From contig NZ_LT985361.1 in the NCBI RefSeq assembly GCF_900269665.1, forward strand, positions 856,522-920,521: a DNA stretch of 64,000 nucleotides. Reading direction: 5' to 3'. This document shows positions 33,341 through 42,920 of the stretch, piece by piece (the first letter of the stretch is position 1; every line of letters begins with the position of its first letter). The notes under the pieces are model-generated. The model searched no databases and was not told where the DNA came from. It was given only the letters and a program-made list of their open reading frames with translations. The position numbers were made by a program, and so were the translations under genes. Source of the stretch: Nocardia suismassiliense. Lineage in GTDB: Bacteria; Actinomycetota; Actinomycetes; Mycobacteriales; Mycobacteriaceae.

Positions 33341-35907
33341 GTGCGAGTCTCCCCGGCAGCCTCGTCCGCCGCGCGCTCGGCCGCACCGGCCTGCCCGCCG
33401 GCCGACGCCGGCGAAACCACCCGCTCCAGCGCGCGCAGGTCGGCTTCCAAGGCCCGGAACAGCAGGTAGGACACCACGAAGGCGATGATGCCGCCCGCGC
33501 ACAGCACGCGCACCGCGAAGATCACCATCGGGATATCGGACGGTGGCAGGAACGTCACCCCGGCCACCGCGAGCAACGGCACCGACGCGGCCACCGCCAG
33601 GTATCCGTTGCACCGCCGGTCCAGCCCGCGCAGCCAGACTGCGTCCGCCGGGCTGATGTCACCGTGCCGGAGGAACAGCGGATAGATGCAGCGCACCATG
33701 TAGAAGGTCAGCAGGAAGAACGGATAGGCCACCGCGATGGCGCCGCACACCACCAGCGACGCGAGGAAGTGCACGATCGCCCGCGCGGGCAGGTCACCGG
33801 TTACCAGCTGCAGCGTGAGCGGAAAGGTGAAGCCGGACAGCACCCACAGCGAAAAGGCCACGGCCACCGCACGATCGCCGAGCAACAACGCGTCGCGTCT
33901 GGCATGACAGAGGGTGTCGGGGTCATAGCGCCGCCCCTTGCGTAGCCCGCGCGGCACCGTCAGCAGCGACCGGGACATGTACACCACGATCGCGATGCCC
34001 ACCGGAAAGAACACCGCGTTCACCACACCGGTGATGATCACGAAGCTGTGCTGCGCCTCCTCGGTCAGCCTGCTGATGATCAGGTGCTGGTTGTGCTGGA
34101 TGTTGTACAGCGAGGCAAGCACATTCGGCAGCCCGACCGACAGCAGCGTGACCAGTACCATCCACGGCCGCAACCGCAGCCGCCAACTGTTGGGCGCCGG
34201 GTCCACCAGCTCACGGGCGCGCGCGTCCAGGCAGAGTTCCAATTGCCTGGCCAGCACGCAGCCGTTGGCCCAGCGTTCGGTCCGATCGGGCGAAAGACAG
34301 CTCAGCAGCACCCGGCGCAGCGCCGCGGGGCAATCGGCCGGTACCCGTTCCAGCGCGGCCGCGTCCACGCCCGCGGTGCGCCGCTCGAGCATGGCCTCCA
34401 GCGTCGTATCGTCGCCGTAGCCGTCGGCGCCCGCAGTGCTGTCGTCGAACGGCTTTGCCCCGGTGAGCAATTCCCACAGCACCACACCGAGGGAGTAGAT
34501 GTCGGCCCGGGTATCCAGATCCGCGGCGTTGCGGCCGAACCCGGGATGGCACGCCTCCAACTGCTCCGGCGACATGTACGCCAGCGAACCACCGAAATAG
34601 GCCACCGGACTGGTGCCCTCGACATTGCGGCTGAAGCTGATGTTGAAGTCGGCCAGCTTCGGCACCGCCTCGGCGGTCAGCAGCACATTGGCCGGTTTCA
34701 CGTCACGGTGCAGCACGCCGTGCGCCGAGGCGTAGTCGAGCGCCTCGGCCAGCCTGCGGCCCAGCCACGCCACTGTCTCCGGCCAGCTGAGCGAGGCGAT
34801 CTCGGCGCGCACGCTGGAATCGGTCGGCCGGATCTCGCCCTTCTCCTCCATGGCCGCGTCCACGGCGTCGAGCAGCAGCTGACCGCTGCGCTCGGCGGGC
34901 GGGGTGGCGCGCACCCAGCGCAGCACGCCGAGCAGCGTGCCGCCTGGCAGGAACTGCATGTAGAGCAGCCGCAGCCTGCGCGCGGCACCGGCCTCGGCGT
35001 CGTCGAGCAGCCGCTGGTCGAAGACGCGCACGATGTAGTCGTGGTCGAGCTGGGCCAGCGTCTGCGGTTCGGTGCCGTGGTCGGCGGAGATCTTCACCGC
35101 GACCAGCCGTTGCAGGGAGCGCTGCCTGGCCAGGAAGACGCGGGCGAACGCGCCGCTGCCCAGGCCGGTCAGCAAATCGAAATCATCGATCCGCTGGCCG
35201 ATTTCGATCCGGTCGAGCGCGTCGAGATGGCCCGGCCCGGTGCCGACCGTGGTCGGCACGGCGGTCGCCGTGCCAGTCAGATCGGTGGTTGCTCGGGTCA
35301 CTTCTGAACTACGGACGGACTCGGTGGTTCGGTTCAATTCGCTGTCGAGAAAAGCGGCTCTGGTCCGGGCGAGCGCGGTCCGGGTGGAATCCTCGAGCGC
35401 CGCCCGCCGGGTGCTCTGATCGTCGTCATCGGCGTTCAACATGGCGCGCAGTGCGCTCGCCTGGTGCGGATATTCGCGCAGACATTCGCGCGGATCCACC
35501 CGTTCGCCGCTGTGGCGGCGGATGACGAACTCCTCGTACACCAGCCCGGCCGGGATACTGCCCGGCTCGAGTTCGGGAAATTCGGCGCAGTATTCGGCGA
35601 GCCGTTTTCGGGTCTGCGGGCCCGCCTGTTCCGGCCGTGCGGTGTCTTGCACGGACCTGCGCAGCCAGCGGTGCCGCAGGTCGACACGGATCAGTTCGAG
35701 CAGCGCCTCGGTGCGCAACGTCTGGGCGTCCGGCAGGTACTCGGCGATCTCGGGCGGGCGGGCGGCGGCGGTGTCGGCGGCGTCTTCCCAGGCCGCGGCG
35801 AAGGCGGCGACGGCGTTGAATTCGGTGCGCAGCGGGTGGTTACCGAAACCAGCGCTCGCCGCGAAACCCGCGGTGGAATCGGAACTTCTATCGGCGTTGG
35901 CACTCAT
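33337..35907 (-). CDS. Membrane-anchored Ser/Thr protein kinase
   Basis: An 856-residue kinase with the planctomycete-like N-terminal helical domain (EYLPDAQTLRTEALLELIRVDLRHRW ... AEYCAEFPEL), a Ser/Thr-rich linker (about 165-225), the kinase domain (about 240-540) and a C-terminal block of about six membrane helices. Core residues are present: LGSGAFARVF, Lys272 in VAVK, Glu280, HRD at 400-402 and Asp420. The metal motif is DFN rather than DFG. The start ATG 35907 has AGG 7 bases upstream; ATG 35988 is an alternative. It is the first gene of a kinase-pseudokinase-cyclase operon. Confidence 0.9.
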   Translation of the reverse strand: MSANADRSSDSTAGFAASAGFGNHPLRTEFNAVAAFAAAWEDAADTAAARPPEIAEYLPDAQTLRTEALLELIRVDLRHRWLRRSVQDTARPEQAGPQTRKRLAEYCAEFPELEPGSIPAGLVYEEFVIRRHSGERVDPRECLREYPHQASALRAMLNADDDDQSTRRAALEDSTRTALARTRAAFLDSELNRTTESVRSSEVTRATTDLTGTATAVPTTVGTGPGHLDALDRIEIGQRIDDFDLLTGLGSGAFARVFLARQRSLQRLVAVKISADHGTEPQTLAQLDHDYIVRVFDQRLLDDAEAGAARRLRLLYMQFLPGGTLLGVLRWVRATPPAERSGQLLLDAVDAAMEEKGEIRPTDSSVRAEIASLSWPETVAWLGRRLAEALDYASAHGVLHRDVKPANVLLTAEAVPKLADFNISFSRNVEGTSPVAYFGGSLAYMSPEQLEACHPGFGRNAADLDTRADIYSLGVVLWELLTGAKPFDDSTAGADGYGDDTTLEAMLERRTAGVDAAALERVPADCPAALRRVLLSCLSPDRTERWANGCVLARQLELCLDARARELVDPAPNSWRLRLRPWMVLVTLLSVGLPNVLASLYNIQHNQHLIISRLTEEAQHSFVIITGVVNAVFFPVGIAIVVYMSRSLLTVPRGLRKGRRYDPDTLCHARRDALLLGDRAVAVAFSLWVLSGFTFPLTLQLVTGDLPARAIVHFLASLVVCGAIAVAYPFFLLTFYMVRCIYPLFLRHGDISPADAVWLRGLDRRCNGYLAVAASVPLLAVAGVTFLPPSDIPMVIFAVRVLCAGGIIAFVVSYLLFRALEADLRALERVVSPASAGGQAGAAERAADEAAGETRT

Positions 35908-36087
35908 TCTCGGACCTAGTGGCTCGGCGGATACCGGAGAATCCGCACTGGTCGGTCGGTTAGATATCGCGGAGAAATTCCGCCACACCCGCCGCCATCA
36001 TCCCCCGAGCAGTATTCGGAATGATAACTTGCGGCTTGAGAGCGATCACCCGAATTCGACAACGATGCGACGGGGGACGACCAGCAC

Positions 36088-37665
36088 ATGCAGATCAAGG
36101 CCACAGCGGTGGCGGATGGTTCGGCGGACACCGAAACTTCCGGCACGAAAACACCCGCGCAATCGCCGGCCGAACACCCGGCGGTCGCGCAGTTCGATCC
36201 GAAACAATCGACGCTCACTCAGGTGGCTGTCGTGCAGTCACCGGTCACCCGATCCGACGTCGAGGCGAGCGCGCCCGCTCAAGATAGTCCGCTGGGTGCG
36301 AACGACCAAATCGCGGTCGGACAGGACCTCACCCGCGGTCCGGCGACCGCCATCGCGGCCGGTGTGCGCGACGGCTCGCTGACCGCGACGGAGGTGGTCG
36401 AGGCCACCGTCGCCCGGATCGTCGCCGAACACCGGAACACCAATGCGTTCAGCGTTATTCGGACCGAGAAGGCCCGGTCCGAGGCGGCGGCGCTGGAGCA
36501 GCGCGCGGACCTGGACGTGCTGCCGCTGGCCGGTGTGCCGATCGCGATCAAGCACAACATCGCGGTGGCCGGCGAGACGATGCGTTCGGGCTCGGCGGCC
36601 ACCGATGCCCGCCCGGTCGCCGATGATCATGCGGTGGTGCGCAGGCTGCGCGCCGCGGGCGCGGTGATCGTCGGGCTCACCACCGTGCCGGAGCTCGGGC
36701 TGTGGGGCACCACCGATACCCCGGACCGGATCACCGGCAATCCATGGAATGTCGCGCGCAGCGCGGGCGGCTCGTCCGGCGGTGCGGCCGCCGCGGTCGC
36801 CGCCGGGCTGGTCCCGATCGCGCACGGCAACGACGGGCTCGGCTCGCTGCGCATCCCCGCGGCCTGCTGCGGCGTGTTCGGCATCAAGCCGGGGCGCTAC
36901 ACGGTGCCCGCGGAGATCGGCGTCGACTCCTGGTCCGGAATGATCGAAAACGGTGTGCTCGCAACGACAGTCGGCGACGCGGCGCTCGCGCTATCGGTGC
37001 TGGCCGCCCGGCCGGACCTAGCCGAGGTGGATCCACCGGGCCGACTACGCATCGGCCTAGCCGTGGCTCCGCCGTACCGCTTCTTCCGCGTCGACCGGCA
37101 GTGGACCAATGCCGCCCGCACCGCCGCCTCGGTGGCCGCGGCGGCAGGCCATCTCGTGGAGCCGACCACGCTGCCCTACGGCGACGCGCTGATCTCGATC
37201 TTCTTGCGCTGGTTGGCCTTCGGTGCGCGCGACGCCGCCGTGCTACCGAATCCCGAACGGCTGCAACCGCGTACCCGCAGGCACCTGGCGCTCGGCCGCC
37301 TGGTGCAGCGACTACGCCTGGTCCGCCCGGCACAGGTCGACCGGGTCGAGGCCCGGCTACTCGAATACTTCGAACGCTACGACGTGGTGATCACACCCAC
37401 GCTCGCCGGTCCGCCGCCCAAGGCGCGGGCCTGGCACCACCGCGGTTGGCTGGCCAATGTGCTTGCCAGCTCCCGGTTTTCGCCCTTCACCCCGCTCTGG
37501 AACCTGGTCGGCTGGCCCGCCGCGTCCATCCCGATGGGCATGCACGCCGACGTCGGCACGCCGGTGGCCGCTCAGCTCGCCGGTCCGCCGGGGAGCGAAT
37601 CCACCCTGCTGCGGCTGTCCGCGCAACTGGAGTCGCTGCACCCCTGGCGGCGCACCATCAACTGA
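36088..37665 (+). CDS. Amidase signature enzyme
   Basis: A 525-residue amidase. The catalytic triad of the family is visible: Lys in VPIAIKHNIAVAG, the cis-Ser and Ser nucleophile in ARSAGGSSGGAAAAVAAGLVPIAHGNDGLGSLRIPAACCG. The typical GSDGGGS reads GNDGLGS, so two loop residues differ. The first 75 residues are a Thr/Gln/Ser/Ala-rich, probably disordered extension not found in usual amidases. The ATG at 36088 follows GGGGGA; a later start would remove this tail. It diverges from the kinase gene across 180 bases. The amide substrate is unknown. Confidence 0.85.
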   Translation: MQIKATAVADGSADTETSGTKTPAQSPAEHPAVAQFDPKQSTLTQVAVVQSPVTRSDVEASAPAQDSPLGANDQIAVGQDLTRGPATAIAAGVRDGSLTATEVVEATVARIVAEHRNTNAFSVIRTEKARSEAAALEQRADLDVLPLAGVPIAIKHNIAVAGETMRSGSAATDARPVADDHAVVRRLRAAGAVIVGLTTVPELGLWGTTDTPDRITGNPWNVARSAGGSSGGAAAAVAAGLVPIAHGNDGLGSLRIPAACCGVFGIKPGRYTVPAEIGVDSWSGMIENGVLATTVGDAALALSVLAARPDLAEVDPPGRLRIGLAVAPPYRFFRVDRQWTNAARTAASVAAAAGHLVEPTTLPYGDALISIFLRWLAFGARDAAVLPNPERLQPRTRRHLALGRLVQRLRLVRPAQVDRVEARLLEYFERYDVVITPTLAGPPPKARAWHHRGWLANVLASSRFSPFTPLWNLVGWPAASIPMGMHADVGTPVAAQLAGPPGSESTLLRLSAQLESLHPWRRTIN

Positions 37666-38559
37666 TCAAGCGCTGACGGCGGGTTGTGGCTGCTGTACCG
37701 AGAACCCGCCGTCGACGGCGCGTCCGGCGAACTCCAGAATGGTCGGCCGCTGGTCGTCGGCGCGCCACGCCACAGCCAGCTCGCACGGCGCGAGGCCGGC
37801 CACCGGTCGTGCGGTGAGGCCGGGCCAGCGGTACATCGGCACGTTGTTCTCGGCGAGCAGGCAGACGCCGAGGCCGAGGCTCACGGCCTCCAGCTTGTCC
37901 TCGGGGGTCGCCGCCTCGGCGCCGATCTTCGGCTGACGCCCGTTGCGCGCGTCGTTGCCGAGCCAGAAGTCGCGCACCGCACCGGCTTCGGTGGGCAGCG
38001 CGATGAACGGCTCGTCGAGCAGGTCGGTGAACTCGATGGTTTCCCGATCGGCCAGCGGGTGGTTCTCCGGGAGCAGCACCCAGCGCGGCTCGGTGCGCAG
38101 CACCTGCCAGCGGTAGCGATTCGGGTCGGGCAGCGGCAGCCACACCAGCGACAGGTCGGCTTGTCGCCCGGCCAGGCCGCTGGACGGGTCGGTCCACGAG
38201 GCTGCGTGCAGGGCGAGCCGGTGGCCGCTGGCGCTCTCCAGGTCGTTCAACAGTCCACGCCCGAGCGCGGATTGGATGCCGACGCGCAGCACCTCGCCCG
38301 CCTCCTGCAGCGAGACGTTGGTGACCTCCCACAGCTCCAGGATCTTGCGGGCGCCCTCGAGCAGTTCCTTGCCCGCCACGGTCAGGGCGACGCTGCGCTG
38401 GTTGCGGTCGAACAGGACCACGTCGAGCTGGCGTTCCAGCTGCCGGATCTGACGCGACAGGGTGGGTTGAGCGATGTGCAGCCGCTGAGCGGCGTTGGTG
38501 AAGTGCAGTTCCTCAGCGACGGCGACGAAATACCGCAGGTCGCGCAAATGCGGGTCCAT
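37666..38559 (-). CDS. LysR family transcriptional regulator
   Basis: A 297-residue LysR-type regulator. The N-terminal winged HTH is LRYFVAVAEELHFTNAAQRLHIAQPTLSRQIRQLERQL, followed by the linker helix and a two-lobe effector domain. Its stop abuts that of the convergent amidase gene. Unusually for the family, no divergent target gene sits upstream; the 5' side is a 378-base intergenic region. The amidase or a distant gene may be its target. Confidence 0.93.
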   Translation of the reverse strand: MDPHLRDLRYFVAVAEELHFTNAAQRLHIAQPTLSRQIRQLERQLDVVLFDRNQRSVALTVAGKELLEGARKILELWEVTNVSLQEAGEVLRVGIQSALGRGLLNDLESASGHRLALHAASWTDPSSGLAGRQADLSLVWLPLPDPNRYRWQVLRTEPRWVLLPENHPLADRETIEFTDLLDEPFIALPTEAGAVRDFWLGNDARNGRQPKIGAEAATPEDKLEAVSLGLGVCLLAENNVPMYRWPGLTARPVAGLAPCELAVAWRADDQRPTILEFAGRAVDGGFSVQQPQPAVSA

Positions 38560-38937
38560 AGCCCCTTGCTATCAGAATCAGTCCTGAATTTCCAGCCTTA
38601 TCAGGCCAGAAAGTTCGGATACGGGTACCAAAACATTCGACAGGTTTGTTAGGGACAGCATATTGCTTGTGATGGTGTGATGCACCATCGACTCCGCGAA
38701 TGTTCGGCATGCCACCGCTCGTCTCGGCGGCGAACCGCACCTGGGCGCTTGACCAGCAATGATGTTCGCCGGAGGCGCGTGGAGCAAGCCGGAACTGGCG
38801 GTCTGTACGGTTGCCGTTCGTCCGCTGGACACCCCCATCTGGTCGACCAGCGGTCATTTGCCCCCTCTATAGTGACTTTCATCACAATTTGGTTTGTATT
38901 GCTGCAAGACTCGCAATTCGGACCTTCGCTACGCATG
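38560..38937. other. Intergenic region upstream of the LysR gene
   Basis: This stretch is less GC-rich than its surroundings and contains no convincing gene. It holds a hairpin GATGGTG-N5-CACCATC at 38671-38689, a small dyad near 38875-38888 (GTGActttcaTCAC) and a TATAGT hexamer near 38872. The promoter of the LysR gene must lie in its left part. Confidence 0.5.
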
Positions 38938-38977
38938 CAAAAGCGCCGCGGCCCGGACGAATCCGGAACCGCGGCGC
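38938..38977 (-). terminator. Intrinsic terminator of the ALDH-SDR operon
   Basis: GCGCCGCGG (38943-38951) and CCGCGGCGC (38969-38977) form a perfect 9-bp GC stem. Read leftward it is followed by TTTT, directly after the SDR stop. Confidence 0.8.
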
Positions 38978-38993
38978 CGCTGCCGTACCGGGC

Positions 38994-39827
38994 TCAGACG
39001 CTGCGTGCCCGATCCTCGTAGGCCTTGCGCTTCTCGGCGTCGACGTCGTCGAGGAACGCGTGACCAGCGCCGAGCGCCCTGGCGATGCCGTCGCCGACCG
39101 CGTCCGGCAGCAGGCCGACCACCTGCGAGATGAAGCCCGCCACCGCGGTCACCCTGACCTTCGACTTCGGCGCGACGATCAACCCGACGATGGCGTCGGC
39201 GATCTCCTCCGGCTCGGCCGGGCGCAGCAACTTCGGCGCGGTGACGCCCGCACCCAGTTCGGTGTTGGTCAGCGTCGGCAGCACCGAGGAGAAGCGCACC
39301 CCGGATTCCCGGTACTCCTCGCGGAGCGTGTCGGTGAAGCCGAGCACCGCGTGCTTGCTCGCGTTGTAGGTGGCCAGGCCGGGGATGTGCGTCTCGCCGG
39401 CGAGCGAGGCGATATTGATGACGTGGCCGCTGCCGCGCGGCAGCATCCGGGCCAGACCCAGCTTGGAGCCCAGGATTACGCCGTAGACATTGATGTCCAG
39501 GATCCGCCGGGTGATCTGGTCCGGCTCGTCCACCAGCTTGCCGGTCGGCATGATGCCCGCGTTGTTGACCAGCACGTCGATCGGGCCGACGGTGCGCTCG
39601 ACCTCGTCCAGGAAACTCTCGAACGAGGCGGCCTCGGTGACATCGAGTTTGCCGTACAGCTCGAAGCCGCGGGCGGTGCCGGACTCCTTCACGGTGGCCT
39701 CGTCGATATCGCCGATCGCGACCTTGGCGCCGAGCGCCTGCAGCGCGGTCGCGGTGGCCAGCCCGATGCCGCGGGCGCCGCCGGTGATGACGACGACCTT
39801 GCCGCGAATCTTCGAAGTGTCGGTCAC
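38994..39827 (-). CDS. SDR family NAD(P)-dependent oxidoreductase
   Basis: A 277-residue short-chain dehydrogenase. The cofactor motif is TGGARGIG (TGxxxGxG) near residue 16, with NNAG at LVNNAGIMPTG. The catalytic Ser is in INIASLAGE and Tyr-Lys in YNASK. IGDID after strand 2 favours NAD over NADP. The start GTG 39827 has AAGGGAG upstream and overlaps the stop of the aldehyde dehydrogenase gene (GTGA). The pair suggests stepwise oxidation of an alcohol to an acid. Confidence 0.92.
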   Translation of the reverse strand: MTDTSKIRGKVVVITGGARGIGLATATALQALGAKVAIGDIDEATVKESGTARGFELYGKLDVTEAASFESFLDEVERTVGPIDVLVNNAGIMPTGKLVDEPDQITRRILDINVYGVILGSKLGLARMLPRGSGHVINIASLAGETHIPGLATYNASKHAVLGFTDTLREEYRESGVRFSSVLPTLTNTELGAGVTAPKLLRPAEPEEIADAIVGLIVAPKSKVRVTAVAGFISQVVGLLPDAVGDGIARALGAGHAFLDDVDAEKRKAYEDRARSV

Positions 39828-41440
39828 TTGTTGTCTCCCTTGAGTTTCAGCACAGCGGGAAGGTCGATCCGGCGCAGCCCGCGCGCCCCGGCGGCGCGCA
39901 TCGCGGCGACGGCGAACAGCAGTTTGGGCATTTTGTAGGGGAACCAGAACAGTTCCTTTTCCTGGGTCGGCAGCAGCGGGGTGGTGATCGCCTGCTGACG
40001 GCAGTACTTGCGGACCCCGTTGGCGCCGCCCCAGCGCGCGCCGACGCCGGACTGGCCCCAGCCGCCCATCGGCAGGGCGAAGCTGAACAGGTTGACGAAG
40101 ACGTCGTTGATGTTCACCGCGCCCGCGTTGAGCTGCCGGGCGATCCGCTCGCCGCGCTCCTTGTCGCCGGTCCACACCGTCGCGGACAGTCCGTAGATCG
40201 AATCGTTGGCCAGCCGAACGGCTTCCGCCTCGTCGGCCACCTTCATCACCGGCAGGGTCGGGCCGAAGGTCTCCTCGGTGACGCAGGACATGGTGTGGTC
40301 GACATCGACGAGCACCGTCGGTTCGAACGCGGTGCCGAACCCGGCCCGCTTGCCGCCGGTGAGCACCTTGGCTCCGGCCGCGACGGCCTCGTCGACATGG
40401 CGCTGCACGATGGTGGTCTGGTTCTCGTTGGCCAGCGCGCCGACCTCGTGCTTGGACTCGCGGCCGTCGATGCCCTGGCGCAGCGCCTTGACGTTCGCGG
40501 TCAGCTTGGCCACGAACTCGTCGTAGACCGGCGCCTCGACGTACACCCGCTCCACCGAGATACACACCTGACCGGAGTTGAACATGCCGCCGAACGCGAT
40601 GCCGTGCGCGGCCCGATCCACATCCGCGTCGGCTAGCACGATGGCCGGGTCCTTGCCGCCGAGCTCCAGGCTGTACGGGACCATGCGCTCGGCGCAGGCC
40701 ACGGCGATCTTGCGGCCCGTCGCGGTCGAGCCGGTGAACTGGACGTAGTCCGCGTTCTCGATGACGGCAGCGCCGGTCGCGGCCGCGCCGGTGACCACCG
40801 CGAACACCGGCGGAGCGCCGATTTCGGCCCAGCCCCTTGCCATTTCGAGCGCGGACAGCGGCGTCACCTCGGACGGCTTCAGGATCACCGCGGCACCCGC
40901 GGCCAGCGCGGGGAACACGTCGAGCGCGGGCATGGCGAGCGGGAAGTTCCACGGCGTGATGACGCCGACGACCGGATACGGCTTGTACGCGGTGGTCAGC
41001 TTCTTGACCCTGGCCAGCGGGCTGTGCGGGGACGGATGATCGTCCGCGAGGAATTTGGCGGCGCGACGCGCGTAATAACCGAGCAGATCGGTGGCGAACG
41101 CGGGATCGATCAGCGAGTCGACGCGCGGCTTGCCCGTCTCGGACTGCACCACGTCGGCGATGGTGTCGGTGTTGTCGATCAGCCAGTCCTGCAACTTCAG
41201 CAGCCATTCCTTGCGGCCGTTCGGGCCGATGGCTTCCCATTCCGGCTGGAACAGCCGCAGCTCACGGACCTTGGCCGCCACGTCGTCGGCGCTCATCTCG
41301 GGCACCGTCCCGACCACCGCGCCGGTGCCGGGATTGCGCACCTCGATGACGGCGGGCGCCTGCTCCGCCGCCTGCTGCGCAGTTGTCTTGCGCGCCGGCG
41401 CTTTTTTGGCCGCGCCGGGCGCTGGTTCGGTATTGGTCAC
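39824..41440 (-). CDS. Aldehyde dehydrogenase (succinate-semialdehyde dehydrogenase-like)
   Basis: A 538-residue NAD(P)-dependent aldehyde dehydrogenase. Motifs include PWNFPLAMP, FTGSTATGRKIA, the catalytic Glu in LELGGKDP and the nucleophilic Cys in MFNSGQVCIS. An Ala/Lys-rich N-terminal 30-residue tail precedes the fold, and a 60-residue C-terminal extension follows the usual end. The start GTG 41440 has GGGAG at 7 bases. It is the first gene of the ALDH-SDR operon and is divergent from a PucR-type regulator. Confidence 0.93.
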   Translation of the reverse strand: MTNTEPAPGAAKKAPARKTTAQQAAEQAPAVIEVRNPGTGAVVGTVPEMSADDVAAKVRELRLFQPEWEAIGPNGRKEWLLKLQDWLIDNTDTIADVVQSETGKPRVDSLIDPAFATDLLGYYARRAAKFLADDHPSPHSPLARVKKLTTAYKPYPVVGVITPWNFPLAMPALDVFPALAAGAAVILKPSEVTPLSALEMARGWAEIGAPPVFAVVTGAAATGAAVIENADYVQFTGSTATGRKIAVACAERMVPYSLELGGKDPAIVLADADVDRAAHGIAFGGMFNSGQVCISVERVYVEAPVYDEFVAKLTANVKALRQGIDGRESKHEVGALANENQTTIVQRHVDEAVAAGAKVLTGGKRAGFGTAFEPTVLVDVDHTMSCVTEETFGPTLPVMKVADEAEAVRLANDSIYGLSATVWTGDKERGERIARQLNAGAVNINDVFVNLFSFALPMGGWGQSGVGARWGGANGVRKYCRQQAITTPLLPTQEKELFWFPYKMPKLLFAVAAMRAAGARGLRRIDLPAVLKLKGDNK

Positions 41441-41568
41441 GCTGTTCTCCCACTGACGTTGTGCTGTGAACCGCGTGGGCTGACGGATGTGAGTCAGGCC
41501 ACTGAACTATGAGAGTGACACAATGTGAGGCGAGATTCTTGGCTCAGTTTGTCAACAGAGCCGAGGTA

Positions 41569-41589
41569 ATTTGTGCTCTGAGGACAAAT
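41569..41589. promoter_or_regulatory. ATTTGT-N9-ACAAAT dyad before the PucR-type gene
   Basis: A perfect 6-bp inverted repeat ends just before the GGAGG ribosome site of the regulator gene. Another dyad, GGCTC-N12-GAGCC, lies at about 41541-41562. Both suit autoregulation or control of the divergent ALDH-SDR operon. Confidence 0.45.
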
Positions 41590-41598
41590 GGAGGCGTC

Positions 41599-42912
41599 GT
41601 GACGGCCGCATCACCCGATCGGATCGGACCGAACAGTGAAGTGGTCCGCGACTGGCTGGCGGAGTACGTCTTCGAGACGATGCGCACCGAGACCCTCGAG
41701 CAGATCGTCGCCCGCCTCGACAGTGCCATCATCGCGCGCGTCCCGGAACTCGCCGACCGGGATGTGCGCCGCGACCTCGCCGCGAGCACTCGCGCGCACG
41801 CCAGGGCCGTGCTGAGCGGAATCACCAGTGACACTTTCGAATACGCGCTGCCCGAGGAGGCGCACGCCTTCGCGCGCACCATCGCCCGGCGCGGCTTCGA
41901 ACTGCGCATGCTGCTGCGCACCTATCACGTCGGCATGGAGGCGGTGCTCGACTACATGAGCGAGGCCGTCGATCAGCGGCAGGCGCCGCCGGAGATCGAG
42001 CGTGCGGTGATGCTGCGGATGTTCGAGCGCGCGACCAAGTGGGTCAGCCTGTCGGTCGAGTTGCTCACCGACACCTACATGGAGGAGCGCGAACGCGTCC
42101 TGCGGGCCGCGCTCAACCGGCGCACCGAGACCATCCGCGCGCTGCTGGCCGGTGACGAAGTGGACGTGGACCAGGCCTCGGTCCGGCTCGGCTACCGGCT
42201 CACCCAGCGGCATGTCGCCTTCGTGCTGTGGACCGACGAGAGCGAATCCGGCAGCGGGGACGGGGAAGTCATCGGTGTGCTGGAGCGGGTCGCGGCCAGG
42301 GTGGCCGCCGGGATCGGCAACGGCCGGGTGCTCACCGTGGCCTCCGGGGCCAGCGGCATGTGGGCGTGGGCCGGGCTCGACGACCTGCCCGGTGCCGATT
42401 CGCCGCGCAACGAACAGGGACCCGGTGAACCCGGCGCGCTGGAGCGCATCGCCGCCGGGCTGGTCGAATCCCCGGTCCGGGTCGCCTTCGGCGTGCCCGC
42501 CGGACAGGTCGCCGGCTTCCGGCAGAGCCATCGCGAGGCGGTGGCCGCCAGGCAGGTGGCCGAGCGTGGTCCGGCGGGCACGCCACGGGTGATCGGCTAT
42601 CGCGAGGTGGAGGTGGCCTACCTGGCCGGCGCCGACGACGCGGCGATGCGCGGTCTGATCGGGCGGGAATTGCGCACGCTGTCCGGCACCGACCCGAACG
42701 CGGTGCGGCTGCGCGAGACGCTGCACGCCTACCTGAAGAGCCATCGCAGCCCGGAGGCCACGGCGAAACTACTTGGGGTACATAAGAATACGGTTCGCTA
42801 CCGGATCCAGCGCATCGAGGGACTGCTGGGTTACCCGATCGAGCAGCGCAGCCTGCCGTTGGAGCTCGCCCTCGCCTGCGTCGCCGCATATGGGGTGGCC
42901 GCGCTGCCCTGA
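41599..42912 (+). CDS. PucR/CdaR-type helix-turn-helix regulator
   Basis: A 437-residue regulator. An N-terminal all-helical RsbRD/GGDEF-like sensory region (about 1-185) is followed by a central diguanylate-cyclase-like fold and a C-terminal PucR HTH: LRETLHAYLKSHRSPEATAKLLGVHKNTVRYRIQRIEGLLG. Such proteins often control catabolic operons beside them. The start GTG 41599 has GGAGG at 4 bases. Its divergent neighbour is the ALDH-SDR operon, which is the likely target. Confidence 0.9.
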   Translation: MTAASPDRIGPNSEVVRDWLAEYVFETMRTETLEQIVARLDSAIIARVPELADRDVRRDLAASTRAHARAVLSGITSDTFEYALPEEAHAFARTIARRGFELRMLLRTYHVGMEAVLDYMSEAVDQRQAPPEIERAVMLRMFERATKWVSLSVELLTDTYMEERERVLRAALNRRTETIRALLAGDEVDVDQASVRLGYRLTQRHVAFVLWTDESESGSGDGEVIGVLERVAARVAAGIGNGRVLTVASGASGMWAWAGLDDLPGADSPRNEQGPGEPGALERIAAGLVESPVRVAFGVPAGQVAGFRQSHREAVAARQVAERGPAGTPRVIGYREVEVAYLAGADDAAMRGLIGRELRTLSGTDPNAVRLRETLHAYLKSHRSPEATAKLLGVHKNTVRYRIQRIEGLLGYPIEQRSLPLELALACVAAYGVAALP

Positions 42913-42920
42913 ATCAGCGA

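Noticed and set aside
38671..38689. Hairpin between LysR and the SDR operon as a terminator
   Set aside because: The loop is short, no T-run follows and it lies too far from any stop codon; the real terminator is at 38938-38977.
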